Below are positions 44,949 to 56,459 of a stretch of DNA of 64,000 bases, in pieces (position 1 is the stretch's first letter; the number at the start of each line of letters is the position of its first letter). This DNA comes from Phaseolus vulgaris (lineage: Eukaryota > Streptophyta > Magnoliopsida > Fabales > Fabaceae). The stretch is taken from assembly GCF_000499845.2 (NCBI RefSeq), contig NC_023756.2, positions 33,107,406-33,171,405 of the forward strand, in the 5' to 3' direction. Under the pieces are notes generated by a model. That model was not told where the DNA came from. It made no database searches and saw only the letters and a list, made by a program, of their open reading frames with translations. The position numbers and the translations under genes are program-made.

Positions 44949-47900
44949 AGAATGGAGAAAATCAAATATCTTGTTGTAAACGCTCCTTCAGCATACAACA
45001 TCCTGTTGGGAAGACCCACGCTCAACAGGATAGGTGCCATACCGTCGACCCGGCACATGAAGGTGAAGTTGCCATCTATGGAGGGGGTGGTTATCACCAT
45101 CAAATCCGATCAGAAAGAAGCGAAGAAGTGCTATGAGAATAGCCTGAAAAACAAGAGATCGGTGAGTTACGTAACAACCACCCCGCCTCCTGGTGTGAAG
45201 CCCAGGTCGACGGTAGCAGAAGAGACCGCCGGAAGGGACGTGGAGATGGTGGACGCTGAGCTGGGGGAGTAGAACGCTGGTCTGGAGGAAGAAGAGGCAA
45301 GGAATCGCCCTGAGGAAGCGAGAGAGCTGGGAATCGCCAGGGCGGTGATCGCCAGAGAAACCAGACCAAAACCCGTCGAGCAGTGGCTCGAAAGAGAAAT
45401 CGGGGGAAAGATCTTCAAGCTGGGAAGATCCCTGGAGGTTGAGCTCCAGGACCAGATCGCCAAGGTGATTGAACGGCATCTGGATGCGTTTGCATGGTCC
45501 GCTTCGGACATGCTCGGGATCGATCCCGACTTCTTGTGCCATCATCTGGCGATGGACAACTTGGTGAGACCAGTGCGACAAAGAAGAAGAAAGTTCAACG
45601 AGGAGAGGAGGCAGGCGATCAGGGACGAAACACAGAAACTCCTCGCCGCAGGCCACATCAGGGAAGTCCAGTACCCTGAATGGCTGGCAAATGTCGTGCT
45701 GGTGAAGAAGAGTAATGGGAAATGGCGCATGTGCGTCGATTTCACTGATCTGAACAAGGCTTGCCCAAAGGATTCATATCCTTTACCAAGCATAGACGCC
45801 CTGGTGGACAGTGCTACGGGGTGTAAGTTGTTGAGCTTCCTGGATGCCTTCTCGGGGTATAATCAGATCAAGATGCATCCCATGGATGAAGAGAAGACAG
45901 CCTTCATGACGGAGAGATCGTGCTACTGCTACAAGGTGATGCCGTTTGGGCTGAAGAACGCGGGGGCCACATACCAGAGGTTGATGGATAGAGTACTTGC
46001 ACCAATGCTGGGAAGGAATGTGCAAGCGTACGTTGATGACATGGTCGTGACCTCGCCGGAAAAAGGAAAGCACGTTGCAGACTTGGAGGAATTGTTCGCA
46101 ACGATCGCCAAGTTCAAGTTGAAGCTGAATCCAGAGAAATGCATCTTTGATGTGGAGGCTGGAAAATTCCTGGGTTTCCTCTTGACTGAAAGAGGAATCG
46201 AGGCCAACCTAGATAAGTGTGCCGCCATCTTGGCGATGAGGAGCCCAGCTACGGTGAAGGAGGTTCAACAGTTAACAGGTCGGATGGCAGCCCTGTCTCG
46301 CTTCGTGTCGGCTAGCGGAGAGAAGGGACATCTCTATTTTCAGTGCTTAAGGCGCAATAACAAGTTTGCCTGGACGAAGGAGTGCGAGGAAGCCTTCGTC
46401 AAGCTGAAGGAGTATCTGGCGAGCCCGCCGGTTCTGTGTAAACCACTGGTGGGAACCCCTCTCAGGTTGTATTTTGCTGTAACTGAGAGGGCGGTGAGTG
46501 CGGTGCTCGCCCAGGATCAAGATCAGGTTCAAAAGCCTATCTACTTTGTTAGTAAGGTGCTGCAGGGCCCCGAAACGAGATATCAGGCCCTGGAAAAAGC
46601 TGCGCTGGCTGTGGTATTTTCGGCGAGGAGGTTGCGCCACTATTTCCATAGCTTCACCATACTGGTGGTGACTGACCTGCCCATCCAAAAGGTCTTGAAG
46701 AAGCCCGACGTTGCGGGAAGGATGGTGAAGTGGGCAGTAGAGTTGTCAGAGTTTGATATTAAATATGAGCCCCGAGGCCCAATCAAGGGGCAAATCTTTG
46801 CAGATTTCGTGGTCGAGCTCTCGTCTGAGGCGACACGAGTTGAAGGGGACGACTTCCGTTGGGTGCTCTCGGTGGATGGATCGTCGAACCAGCAGGGTAG
46901 CGGTGCTGGAGTCATTTTGGAAGGACCCAACGGCGTGCTAATCGAACAATCTTTGAGGTTTGCCTTCAAAGCCAGCAACAATCAAGCCGAGTATGAGGCG
47001 CTGATCGCCGGGATCTTGCTGGCAAAGGAGATGGGAGCGAGGGTGTTGATGGCTAAGAGTGACTCGCTGCTAGTCACGGGGCAAGTAACAGGCGAGTTCC
47101 AGGCTAAAGATCCACAAATGGCGGCTTACTTGGAGTATGTGCAGGAATTGAAGAGTTCCTTTGCCTCCTTCAAAGTAGTGCATGTGCCCAGGGAGCAGAA
47201 TGCCCGAGCTGACTTGCTGGCTAAGCTCGCCAGTTCAGGCAAGGGGGGTAGGCAGAGGACAGTGATTCAAGAAACTCTGAAGACACCGAGAGCATTTGTA
47301 GCAGATCACTTGGTTCTTCAGATAAGCAAGTCGACAGAAAAAGCAGCGAGAAGTCATAAGTCCCTGACGCAAGAAACTTTGAGATCGCCGAGAATTAGAG
47401 CATGTCGAGGAGAGAAAGTGGACATGACGCAGGTCTGCGCTATCCATGAGCCAGACACCTGGATAACACAGTACAAGCGGTGCCTGGCAGATGGCCTTCT
47501 CCCGCTGGATCCGACAGAGGCTAGGAAGGTAAAGAAAAATTCTAGCAAGTACACATTGATTGATGGCGATCTGTACAGGTTTGGGTTCACTCACCCACTC
47601 CTGGAATGCGTACATGGCGAGAAGTGCACGAGAATTATGGCAGAGCTCCATGAAGGTATATGTGGAAGCCACGTCGGGGGTCGAGCTCTGGCCGCGAGGA
47701 CTCTCCGTGCAGGTTACTACTGGCCATCGATGAGAGAAGATTGCAAGAAGTATGCACAGTGTTGCAAACAATGCCAACAGCACGCCGATTGGCACAAGGC
47801 GCCTCCCGAGGAGTTGAAGTCGATTTACAGCCCTTGGCCGTTTCATACTTGGGGAATCGACATCCTGGGACCTTTCCCGCTGGCGATCAGGCAGATGAAG

Positions 47901-48686
47901 TACTTGGTGGTGGCGATTGAGTATTTCACCAAGTGGATCGAAGCAGAACCAGTGGCCCAGATCACCGCACACAGAATCGAAGGTTTCGTGTGGAAAAACA
48001 TTGTGTGCCGGTTTGGTGTGCCCAAGCGCCTGGTGTCGGACAACGGGACTCAGTTTGCAAGTCATCTGTTGAAGAAGCTGTGCGAAGGGGTGGGAATTCA
48101 ACAAGTGTTTGCATCCGTCGAGCACCCTCAGACAAATGGCCAAGTAGAGTCAGCTAATCGGGTGTTGCTGAGAGGGTTGAAGAGAAGGCTCGAGAAAGTC
48201 AAGGGAAGCTGGGCTGAGGAGGTACCCCGTATAGTCTGGGCGTACCATACCATCGAACAGTCAGGAACCCATGAGACCCCGTTCAGCTTAGTTTATGGGT
48301 GTGATGCAATGATTCCAGTGGAGATCCAGGAGAGCTCGCCGAGATTCCAGAACTTTGTGGAGGAAGACTCGAATGAAGAGAGAAGGCTGAACCTGGATCT
48401 ACTGGATGAGGTCAGGGAAGAGGCGAGACTGAAAGCTGAGGCGGTGAAGAGAAGGATTGAACGAAGATACAACTCGAAGGTGATGCCGAGACAGTTTAGA
48501 GAAGGCGACCTGGTGATGAGGAAAGCCCACCAGTACGAGATGGAGAATAAACTGTCGCCCAAGTGGACGGGGCCGTTCAGAATAACCGAGGCGCTCGGGA
48601 ACGGCGCCTACCGATTAGAGACATTGGAAGGAGGGGCGATTCCTCGAACTTGGAACGCCACGCACCTGAAGTTGTATTACAGTTAA
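44949..48686 (+). pseudogene. Tat element 2 Pol: protease end, RT, RNase H pair, integrase
   Basis: It continues in the Gag frame, interrupted only by TAG at 45270-45272. From 45345 the frame is open for 1,113 codons: RT with YVDD (about 46026-46040), gypsy RNase H (YFAVTERAVSAVLAQ), archaeal-type RNase H (WVLSVDGSSNQ near 46858; NNQAEYEAL), integrase zinc region (CGSHVGGR, CKQCQQH) and core DDE (WGIDILGP, VSDNGTQF, QVESANR), ending WNATHLKLYYS. All catalytic residues I checked are present. It would copy and integrate the element if read through. Confidence 0.92.
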
Positions 48687-49057
48687 GAAGCTTTGTAAGT
48701 AAAGACAAACACGAAAGTTATATTACAATGTCTCTGTTAAAACAGTTTGAAGGGGGCACTCTTTTTTCCCTAAGGAGGGTTTTTGATGAGGCCACCCAAT
48801 AAAAGAAGAGTTTTCAAAGTTCAAAGGTGTTTTAGATTGCGTGCTTGTTGTTTTCAGAAAGTTTTGAAGAAAGACCTTGTCACTTATATGTGACTTAAGG
48901 CAAGTTAAAGATATATTGCATGCTTTCTAAAAGGTTTTAAGTCCTCATCGTCTTTCGGCGATCGGAGGCACCAGTTAAAAGACCTCAACGCCCTCGCGCG
49001 TCCTGAGGCGAGATAAAGACCTCCTCGCCGTCGAGCGAGTGCAGGCGAGGAAAAGTG
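48687..49057 (+). other. Tat element 2 post-pol region
   Basis: It begins with the GAAGGGGGCACTCTTTTTTCCC block shared with element 1 and then GGCGAG-rich sequence. No gene. Confidence 0.6.
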
Positions 49058-49460
49058 AAAAGTCCTCATTGTTTCTGGGGGCGAGAAGATGTAACCCCTG
49101 GGGCAATGTAGAGGCACCAGTGAAAAGTCCTCAGTGTTTCTGGGGGCGAGAAGATGTAACCCCTGGGGCAATGTAGAGGCACCAGTGAAAAGTCCTTAGT
49201 GTTTCTGGGGGCGAGAAGATGTAACCCCTGGGGCAATGTAGAGGCACCAGTAAAAAGTCCTCAGTGTTTCTGGGGGAGAGGAGATGTAACCCCTGGGGCA
49301 ATGTAGAGGCACGATTTAAAGACCTTCTCGCCTATGAGCGAGTTCAGGCGAGTTAAAGACCTTCTCGCCTATGAGCGAGTACAGGCGAGTTTAAAGACCT
49401 TCTCGCCTATGAGCGAGTTCAGGCAAGATAAAATCCTTCTCGTCTCGAGCGAGTTCAGGT
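49058..49460 (+). repeat. Two tandem-repeat arrays in the Tat 3' region
   Basis: Four 65-bp units start at 49058, 49123, 49188 and 49253 (AAAAGTCCTCAGTGTTTCTGG to GTAGAGGCACCAGTG) and are nearly identical. They are followed at 49314-49460 by three to four units of about 39 bp (TTAAAGACCTTCTCGCCTATGAGCGAGTTCAGGCGAG). Related repeats occur after element 1 pol and, inverted, at 54570-55070. Confidence 0.9.
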
Positions 49461-50089
49461 ATGGTGTAAAGGGTGGAAGAAGTTTGGAAGGTGGCTAAGG
49501 TAGGTTCGAAGAGAGCGCCTAGCCACCCGGTCTTTTGTTCTGAAGTTCAGGAAGGTAGAGAAGGATCCGAAAGGCGCCCCTACCCCAGATAAAGAACAAT
49601 GGCCAAGGTATGAAGCCAGAAAGAAGCTGATATCGCCAAGAGTCTTTGGCGACCAGAAAAAGTTCAAGCAGTGGCGAGAAAGTTAAAAACCCGTTTTGAT
49701 GAAGCAGATCAGGTAAAGCAATGTTTTAAGCAGATCGGGTGAAGCAATGTTTTAAGCCAATAGTTGAGTTAAAGTTCGTTGCTTAAAGGGTAATTTTGAG
49801 CTAAGGTTAATTGCCTTGAGATTACAAGTTTTAAAGCGATTGTTATTTGAAGTCGAGGTGGTTCGAAGCAGTTAAGTGTATGCTCGCGCTTACAAAATCG
49901 CTAAGTTAATTTCTTGAAGAAAGTTGCACAAGAAAAGTTAAAGCAGCTAAAGAAGATATAAGAGGGAATACACAGACTTTGCCATTGAAATAAGTATCAG
50001 TCCAAAAACACATATACAGGAAAATATGAAGTTTATTACAGATTACATACAAAGAAAAAGCATAAAGATGATGGATGAGGGGAAATTGA
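49461..50089 (+). other. Non-coding part between repeats and antisense ORF
   Basis: The first part aligns with 41600-41720 of element 1 (CCAGGGAGGTAGAGAAGGATCC-type sequence). No coding potential recognised. Poly(A) signals for the antisense ORF may lie in 49900-50089 but are not clear. Confidence 0.5.
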
Positions 50090-51562
50090 TCAGTCTTCAA
50101 CGGGAACCACTTTCCCATCCACCACCTCATTGTTAAGGGATACCATGCTGAGGTCCAGCTCGGGGAACAAGCAGGCGAACTGTTCCCATGCGGCCTCGAA
50201 TCCAGCAGCCAGAATTTGGGCAGAACTCAGATTAAGCTCTTCAATCTGCTTCTTGAGTTCTTCAGTTTGTTCCTTCAGCCCTTTATTCTGCTGCTCCAGC
50301 TCTTCAACTTGCTTCTTCAGTTTTTCGTTGGTTTCTTGAGCCTGGAGAAGGTCTTCAGCAACCTTCTTGGATTCTGCCTGCACCTTGCCCAGTTCAGCAG
50401 CAAGCTCCCCTTTTTCCTTGTTGGCTTCGTCAAGCTTAGCCATGGCGTCATCCCTCGCCTTTTCCACCTTGCCAAGGAAGATCTCCCGGTCGGCTGACCT
50501 TTGCTCCAGTTTCTTCACCTTGTCGGCGTCAGTTTTTATGAGAGCCTCCAGGTTAGCCACCTTGACGCGATAAGGCACAATCTTGCTCTCCAGTTCGATC
50601 TTTTCTTGAGCCAGTTGCTGCACCTTATGGCGGAGATCGGTGGCCTCCTTGCGCGCCATCCTGAGCTCGGTGCTCATTGCATCTTCTACTCGGGAGTGTT
50701 CAATCTCCGCGAGTGTCAGATTGAAGGATAACTTCTCCACCTCAACCCTCATAGTGCTATTCTCAGTTCGGAGGTTGAAGAGGTCATCCTGGAGCTTCCT
50801 GGTCGAGCTCTCCACAGCTCTAGAGATAATGGTGGGGAAGTCTTCTGCCATCATCTTCATCTTTGCTGAGAAGGGCTCCCACATCCTCTGGACCTCGAGA
50901 GGGAGGTTTGCTGTTGGAGGCGCCGGATGGGCCTGTTGTTGGTTTTCGTCGCCACCTTCTTTAGTTGGTTGCTCAGCAGGAGCTTCTTGGCGTGGTGGCG
51001 ACGTCGGGGATTCGCTTATCAGAATCGGAGAGTTATGGGCGACCTCATCCCCGGTTGGTGCGATGTTGGCGGTTGAGGCATTTGAAGGAGGACCCCCTCC
51101 AGCTGATACATACGGTGTGGAGGCGCTCGGAGGGTCCTCCAAGAAATTGGCTTCGGCGGCCTCAACCGCAGGTGGTGCGGTTGCCAATGGCATAGCTTGG
51201 ACTGGTGAAGCAGGAACTTGTGGGGGGCGGTGTTGATGTAGGAAGTGGAGGCGGGGCTGGTGGTGAAGAAGGTGCCACCCTTCTCCTCTTGATGATGAGG
51301 CCATCTTCTATCGCCTCATCATCTTCTTCTTTTTCTTCTTGGACTACCTGGAGGGCTTTCCTCTTGGGCTTCCTGAGGACAAGCTTCTTCCGCTGGTTGG
51401 CGGGTTGGACATTGGGAGGAGCTGGGCCCCTGGGTGGCGATCTGCCTTGAGCAACGGCGATCTCCACCACAGAGTTTGGCACTGTTTGGGAGCCCGTTGC
51501 CAACCCATGGGTTCGGGCGAGCGCCCTCAATTCAGCGAGCTTGCCCTTGCCCAGCATGTTAT
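50090..51562 (-). pseudogene. Antisense ORF of Tat element, exon 2
   Basis: On the minus strand from an AG acceptor (TCTATGCAG) at 51563-51564 the frame begins MLGKGKLAEL. A Lys/Arg-rich, then Pro-rich region (PPPLPTSTPPP) follows. A C7 run near 51224-51230 carries a one-base frameshift, and the other frame continues to 50090. The rest is a long predicted coiled coil (heptads from LEVQRMWEPF to EELKKQIEELN) and a short C-terminal EFACLFPELDLS-like segment. Tat elements often carry such an antisense ORF downstream of pol. Function unknown. Confidence 0.75.
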
Positions 51563-51649
51563 CTGCATAGAGCCAAAATGCATGGGTTAGCTAAGAGAGA
51601 AGATAAATGCATAAGACAGTATGCCACAAAGCAGACAAGTAGTGCAGAA

Positions 51650-52412
51650 GAATAAAGCCAAAGTCTTGCGCATAACGCACAAGACGCCCAGACTTCCCCT
51701 TCCAATCCTTGTAGGATTGCTGGAAGATGGAAAGAATGGACCTCCCGGCGATCCCATTAAGGCTAACCCATAGACAATCGCCCGGGTTCTTCGCCTCAAA
51801 CAGATACAGGAATACGTCCACAGAGGCCGGGAGCCCCAAGTGGGTGCAAATAATCTGGTAAGCTTGCACGAACGCCCAGCTGTTGGGATGGAGCTGGGCG
51901 GGAGCAATGTCGAGCTCGGTCAAGAGCTCCCTCTCAAAACGCGTAAAGGGAACCCGAAGTTTGACCTTCTTAAACGTGGTGGTGTAGATGAAGCAGAAGG
52001 GGGTGCCGTCACTCCCCTGATCATTAGTGCAAATTGGCTCACCGGGAGGACAAGGCCGCACAACCACTTTATCATCATGCTCTTTGCTGAAGGAGAGGTT
52101 TGCCTTGTCACGCCTCTTGAGGCGAATAACGTCAAGGTCGGAGTTGATGGAGGAGGTCTCGCCCAACAAGGTTGCGGAGGCCCACGGATATAACCGTTTG
52201 TAATCTGGTAAGGGTTCTACCCCCGCACTGGTTTGTGGTGGGTTTGGTTGCGGTTGGCTACGGTAAGAGAACGGGGGTCTCGCGACTCGTTCGGAGGAAG
52301 CATTGAGACCCCTTGGGGGGTCGCGAGAAGAAGAGGGGTTGGCCTTACGGGTTTGTGCCGGAGGGTTGCGAGGAGATGGAGAAGGGTTTGGTGTGAGTTT
52401 TGAACGAGTCAT
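51650..52412 (-). CDS. Antisense ORF of Tat element, exon 1
   Basis: ATG at 52412 (minus) starts MTRSKLTPNPS, a Pro/Ser-rich N terminus. The domain with FTRFERELLTELDIAP, LHPNSWAFVQAYQ, VDVFLYLFEAKNPG and WVSLNGIAGRSIL matches the 'putative gypsy type transposon' (Transposase_28-type) domain of plant Tat elements. The frame stays open past the likely donor (GT near 51650-51665), so the exact exon end is uncertain. About 340 bp upstream (52611-52957) contain no other gene and could hold its promoter. Confidence 0.8.
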
Positions 52413-52612
52413 CGAGAAAGCTGCAAGAAGATGAAAGGGGATGAGTGTGCATAAACAGAAAGACTCGACAGAAGAATAGAAGAGGGAAGAACAAGGGGGG
52501 CTCACAGAGAAAGGTCCAGAAACCCTAAACGCAGAAAAGAGGAAAACGAAGCAGAGAAACATCCCACAACGTATGCTACAGACAAGTATTGGATGATGCA
52601 AACCGATCAAAA

Positions 52613-52957
52613 GACAGCAAATACCAGTAAGAGTGTTAAAAAAGGTACCTTTAGACGATCGAAGGAGCGTACAGCAAGGGAGGGATCAAAGAAGTCGAAG
52701 AGTCCACCAGGGCGTTTCGAGAGTGAGAAAGTAGGAAGAAGATAATGGAACAGTGGAGTGGCGTGAGAATTTTAATAATTTCGAACGTTACAAGAAGCGC
52801 AAGCGACAAGAAACGTTGGTCGTTGATAAGTCCACGTGTCAGCTCGCGAAATGGGGTTGGTGAAGTGTCAAATCAGTAGATGACTCGGGCAATAGCGCGC
52901 GAAGCCACGTAGATCGCCGAAGTTTAACTTGTTTTCTTTACCAGAAAAATCACAGCC
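52613..52957 (-). promoter_or_regulatory. Candidate promoter region of the antisense ORF
   Basis: Non-coding stretch between the antisense ORF start and the LTR stub. I did not identify a TATA box with confidence. The assignment is by position only. Confidence 0.3.
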
Positions 52958-52986
52958 CGTGTACCGATCAGGTCATCAAGAGCAAC
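52958..52986 (+). repeat. 29-bp LTR-start stub
   Basis: TGTACCGATCAGGTCATCAAG matches the start of the Tat LTR read in the other direction at 53937 (TGTACCGACCAGGTCATCGGG). It directly abuts the end of an inverted LTR at 52987. Probably the beginning of element 2's lost 3' LTR. Confidence 0.5.
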
Positions 52987-53937
52987 TGTTCCGTTCGGCT
53001 GACCGGGATCGTCTTTGCGCGTGGCCTGTCCTCGCGAGCTAGGGCACCTTCGTCTTGCTCTGTCTGCGAGTACCTAAAAGAAGTGAACAAAGGGGTGCCC
53101 TCGTGGCCGTTTGCACTCCGACGATCAAGTCAGCTAGCGAGAAACATCAAAGTGACACACCCTTGGGAGGTGGTCGAAGAAACTGTGCTGAGTGACTAAA
53201 AACTGTGATCTAGAATGGTGTTGCCCCAATTGCCTTGTGCTCACAGTGGGTGCGCCGTCAAGAACAACTAGGGTTTAGTGCTCTGTGTAACTATGAGAAT
53301 TAGGTTAAAGCTTGTAAAAACTGTCCCTTACTAGGGCTCTTAGTGCCCTTTATATAGGTGGAAACTAGGGTTTACCTTTGCGCTGCTGCTCTTATCTAGG
53401 GTTCCTTGGAGAAGGTCCTTGCGCCGCTATCCTTAGGATCTTAGCGTATCTGGCCCATGGACTTCCCTTATCTGAAGTGCAATGAATAACCTTGCGGCCA
53501 CTTGGGCTCTAACTTAAGCGCTGTATTTCTCGCGCCATCATACTATTTGGGTGCCCTAATTAATCACGTGTCATGCATGCAACCTTCCTTGGAGATCTTT
53601 AATGAGCACGTGGGCATTGTCACGTGCCCCTTTGACTTGATCGTTTATTCTGTGCGGAGGGTCCCACAGCGCAACCACCTAACTTAGGGTTATTCCATCG
53701 TGTGGGCCCTCTTCTCTGCGAAATGCTTCTGTCACGCGGGTTGACTCTTCGGGCGATGTCTTACTTGGGCGACATCTCGCTTGGGCGACGTCTTGCTTAG
53801 GCGATGTCCTTCTCTTGGGCGATAACCGATGATGTATACTGCAGAACGCCGCTTCTACATACGGCGACTATGTTGACTTCTTGACCACCTACCTTTCTCT
53901 TGTCCACGTCATCACACCCGATGACCTGGTCGGTACA
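52987..53937 (-). repeat. Inverted Tat LTR
   Basis: On the minus strand it runs from TGTACCGACCAGGTCATCGG to CGGAACA and matches the LTR at 34436-35251 (shared CTTGATCGTCGGAGTGCAAACGG-type stretch, TATATAAA near 53349-53357, GCATGACACGTGATTAATTAGGGC). A purine-rich ACTGGGGGGCTTG precedes its start, so it is a 3' LTR of a minus-oriented element. Confidence 0.85.
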
Positions 53938-55090
53938 CAAGCCCCCCAGTCTTGAGCTGATAACTTGTTTTCAGCAAAAAGACTAAGAAGTTCACTGTTC
54001 CATTTTCTTCTTCAATACATATAAATGTGCGCATGGTTTCGCTTTTATCTGCTGTGTAATCATCTTATATAACTGACTAATTCTTGCTTTAAAGAAATCG
54101 ACTTAGCGCCAACTGGTGCTTAGCTCTGTGAAAATCAACTTAACTGGACAAACTATTAGTTTATAACAATAACATTTAACGCAAAATCACTTACTGTGGC
54201 AATAGGCGTGGGTCAGTCTTAGTATCTGAAATCTAGCTCGCCTGATCTGCCAAGTGACAGGCGCACTTCTATGTCATCGCCTCAAACTCTGCTAAGTTAG
54301 TTATCGCCGTGTACTTCTTCTTTCGAGCTTCAATCACAAAGCCGTGGGCTTCTTTGGATGCTATTTTTTTTTTATCTACCAAGGCGTCCTCTGGGGAGCG
54401 GCCTCATACCTTGAGCTATCAATTCTGCTCATTATGGGAGGAGAGCTGCCTTTAACGGACCCCACTCTGCCTTCCCTGAGCCTTTAATCTGAAACAACTT
54501 GATCTGAGTAGTGAGGTGTCTTTTACGAACCTACCTCAGCCATCCTGTAACTTCTTCCGTCCTTTGCACCACACCTGGACTCGCTCTAGAGTGAGAAGGA
54601 CTTTCTCTGGAGTCTCAACTTGCCCAGGGGTTACTTCTCCTCTTCTCCTGGATGTGCTGCGGACTTGCAATCTTGCCTCAATTCACTCTCGCAAATAGGT
54701 CTTGTATCTGTTCTGGCCTGCACCCGCTCTAGGCGAGGAGGACTTTCAATCTCTTCTCGCCTATTCTCGCTCACGGCGAGTAGGTCTTTTTAATCTCATC
54801 TTGCCTGCACTCGCTCGCGGCGAGTAGGACTTTTTTAATCTTTTCTTGCCCGAACTCACTCGAGGGTGAGAAGGACTTTTTCTTGTGCCTCAACTTGCCC
54901 AGGGGCTACCTTTTCCCTGGATGCACTGAGGACTTTTAATCTCATCTTGCCTGAACTCACTCGAGGGCGAGGAGGACTTTCTCTGCTGCCTCAACTTGCC
55001 TAGGGGCTACCTTTTCCCTGGACGCACTGAGGACTTTTAATCTCATCTATGGCCTCGACATCGCTCGAGGGCGAGGATGAGAAGGATAAC
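53938..55090 (-). mobile_element. 3' internal fragment of a minus-strand Tat element
   Basis: It reads as the 3' repeat region of the Tat elements in reverse: GCGAGTAGGACTTTT, CTCAACTTGCCCAGGGGCTACC and GGATGCACTGAGGACTTTTAATC repeat from about 54570 to 55070, the complement of the 41170-41490 and 49058-49460 repeats. No pol or gag remains. The fragment ends near 55090, where unrelated sequence begins. Confidence 0.75.
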
Positions 55091-55179
55091 AACAATTTAA
55101 GGATCAAAGAGTGCTTAAAACAAAGGAAACGAAATTAAGACTACAAAACAACAAGCTGAAAACAGAAATGGAATCAAGG

Positions 55180-55995
55180 AAGCTTAAGGAGTCATCAATG
55201 GAGACATAGCCTTCCAAAAATGATGATCCAAACTCAATAAGAGTGCTATCTCCTTGTCAATAACCATGGAACAAGATACAAAACGTAATTGAAAACAGAA
55301 ACACCAAGAACCGAACAGAAATTGAAGAACAAGCTAAGAAACATAAAACCAAACGGTGAAAAGGATGAAGAACATTAAAACAAACCAAACTACAGATTGA
55401 AATTGTAAGAGATGAAAGAATGAACACTTATTGGATGAAGCTTGCTGGATTTGAGAATTTGGAACTGCATCACGCCACTTGGAGTCTTGTTCCAAGATAA
55501 GTGAAAGGTTGCCGCCACTTGAAGCTCTCCATTGGCACACAAGATAAGGCAAAGGAAGAAGGAGACAACAAAACTCACAATTTCTCTCTAAACTTGAGTA
55601 TAGTTTCTCTACTTCTAATTTCCAATTCTGAATTTTACAAAGGCAAGCACCTTATTTATAGCCTAAGAGGTGCTGAAAAATAGGTGGGAAAATTCAAATG
55701 AAACTCATTTGAAATTCCCACCAAAAACAAGTCACATGGGAGGTGTGACCTTTTTCTACTATGACACCTTTTAAAAACTACACCTACACCCCCTACTAAA
55801 TCACATGGACAATGTGACTCTCTCTAATACATTCACACCTATTTATTTAATATCCACACCTCCTACAACTATACAAGAGTCATTCAAATGATGCTATTTT
55901 ATTTAATGCTTGGCCTTGCCCCTCATGGTTTGGACTTGGGCTTCTTGGATTTGGGCCTTCTTGGGCTTAGGCTTGGGCTTGGGCCTCATCGTTTG
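55180..55995 (-). mobile_element. LTR-element remnant, second copy
   Basis: 55440-55690 aligns with 6590-6840, including the TATA-like CTATAAATAAGG (reverse complement near 55650-55662). Further right, 55910-55990 is rich in TTGGGCTTGGG repeats, the counterpart of the Gln/Ala-rich tail near 7062. Two copies 49 kb apart support one dispersed LTR family. Boundaries not resolved. Confidence 0.55.
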
Positions 55996-56459
55996 CAAAG
56001 ACTAATAAGAAGAACTTTAAATGCTTTGGCCCTTGTCCATTCTTCCTATTAACAACATCTTTTTTATTCTCATCACTCACGCACGAGTTGGTAGTCTCGA
56101 CGTAAGGGGGGTGTGTTGTTGGAGATCTCACATCGACTATAGATTTTGACCATTTCATAGTATGCAAGTTGGTGGAAAGACTTAAAGTCCACTTCTTAAT
56201 AATTATTTAATTTTATAGCCATTTTAGTGTCCCCTAAACCTACGCTATAGTTAAATAATATATTTTTCTTTATTTAGGCTTAGACGACACTACCTTGTAA
56301 ATTTGTGTCACATTGGAGGTCGTCTCTAATGCATAGCCACCAAAACATTAGTTTCCATTTCTATTGGGACACTAAGCTCACATTAGTCCCATGTAGAGTC
56401 TCTTTTTTACTCTTTGCGTCGCTCTTTTGGGGACTCTACCATAATTATTTCTTGTGTGT

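Larger units (their letters stand above)
42024..52986 (+). mobile_element. Tat-lineage Ty3/gypsy element 2, nearly intact frame
   Basis: 5' LTR (42024-42834), gag-pol (43248-48686) in one frame with three in-frame stops, repeat-rich 3' region (48687-50089), an antisense two-exon ORF (52412-50090) and a 29-bp stub resembling an LTR start (52958-52986), where an inverted LTR takes over. Domain order GAG-PR-RT-RH-aRH-IN without a chromodomain, plus the antisense ORF, places it in the Tat lineage. No full 3' LTR remains. Confidence 0.85.

Noticed and set aside
35317..48562. Many long frames on the minus strand opposite Tat gag-pol
   Set aside because: They are frame shadows of the GC-rich plus-strand coding sequence.
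50130..51590. Plus-strand frames up to 198 codons
   Set aside because: They are the complement of the antisense ORF. Its coiled-coil and Transposase_28-like features are on the minus strand.
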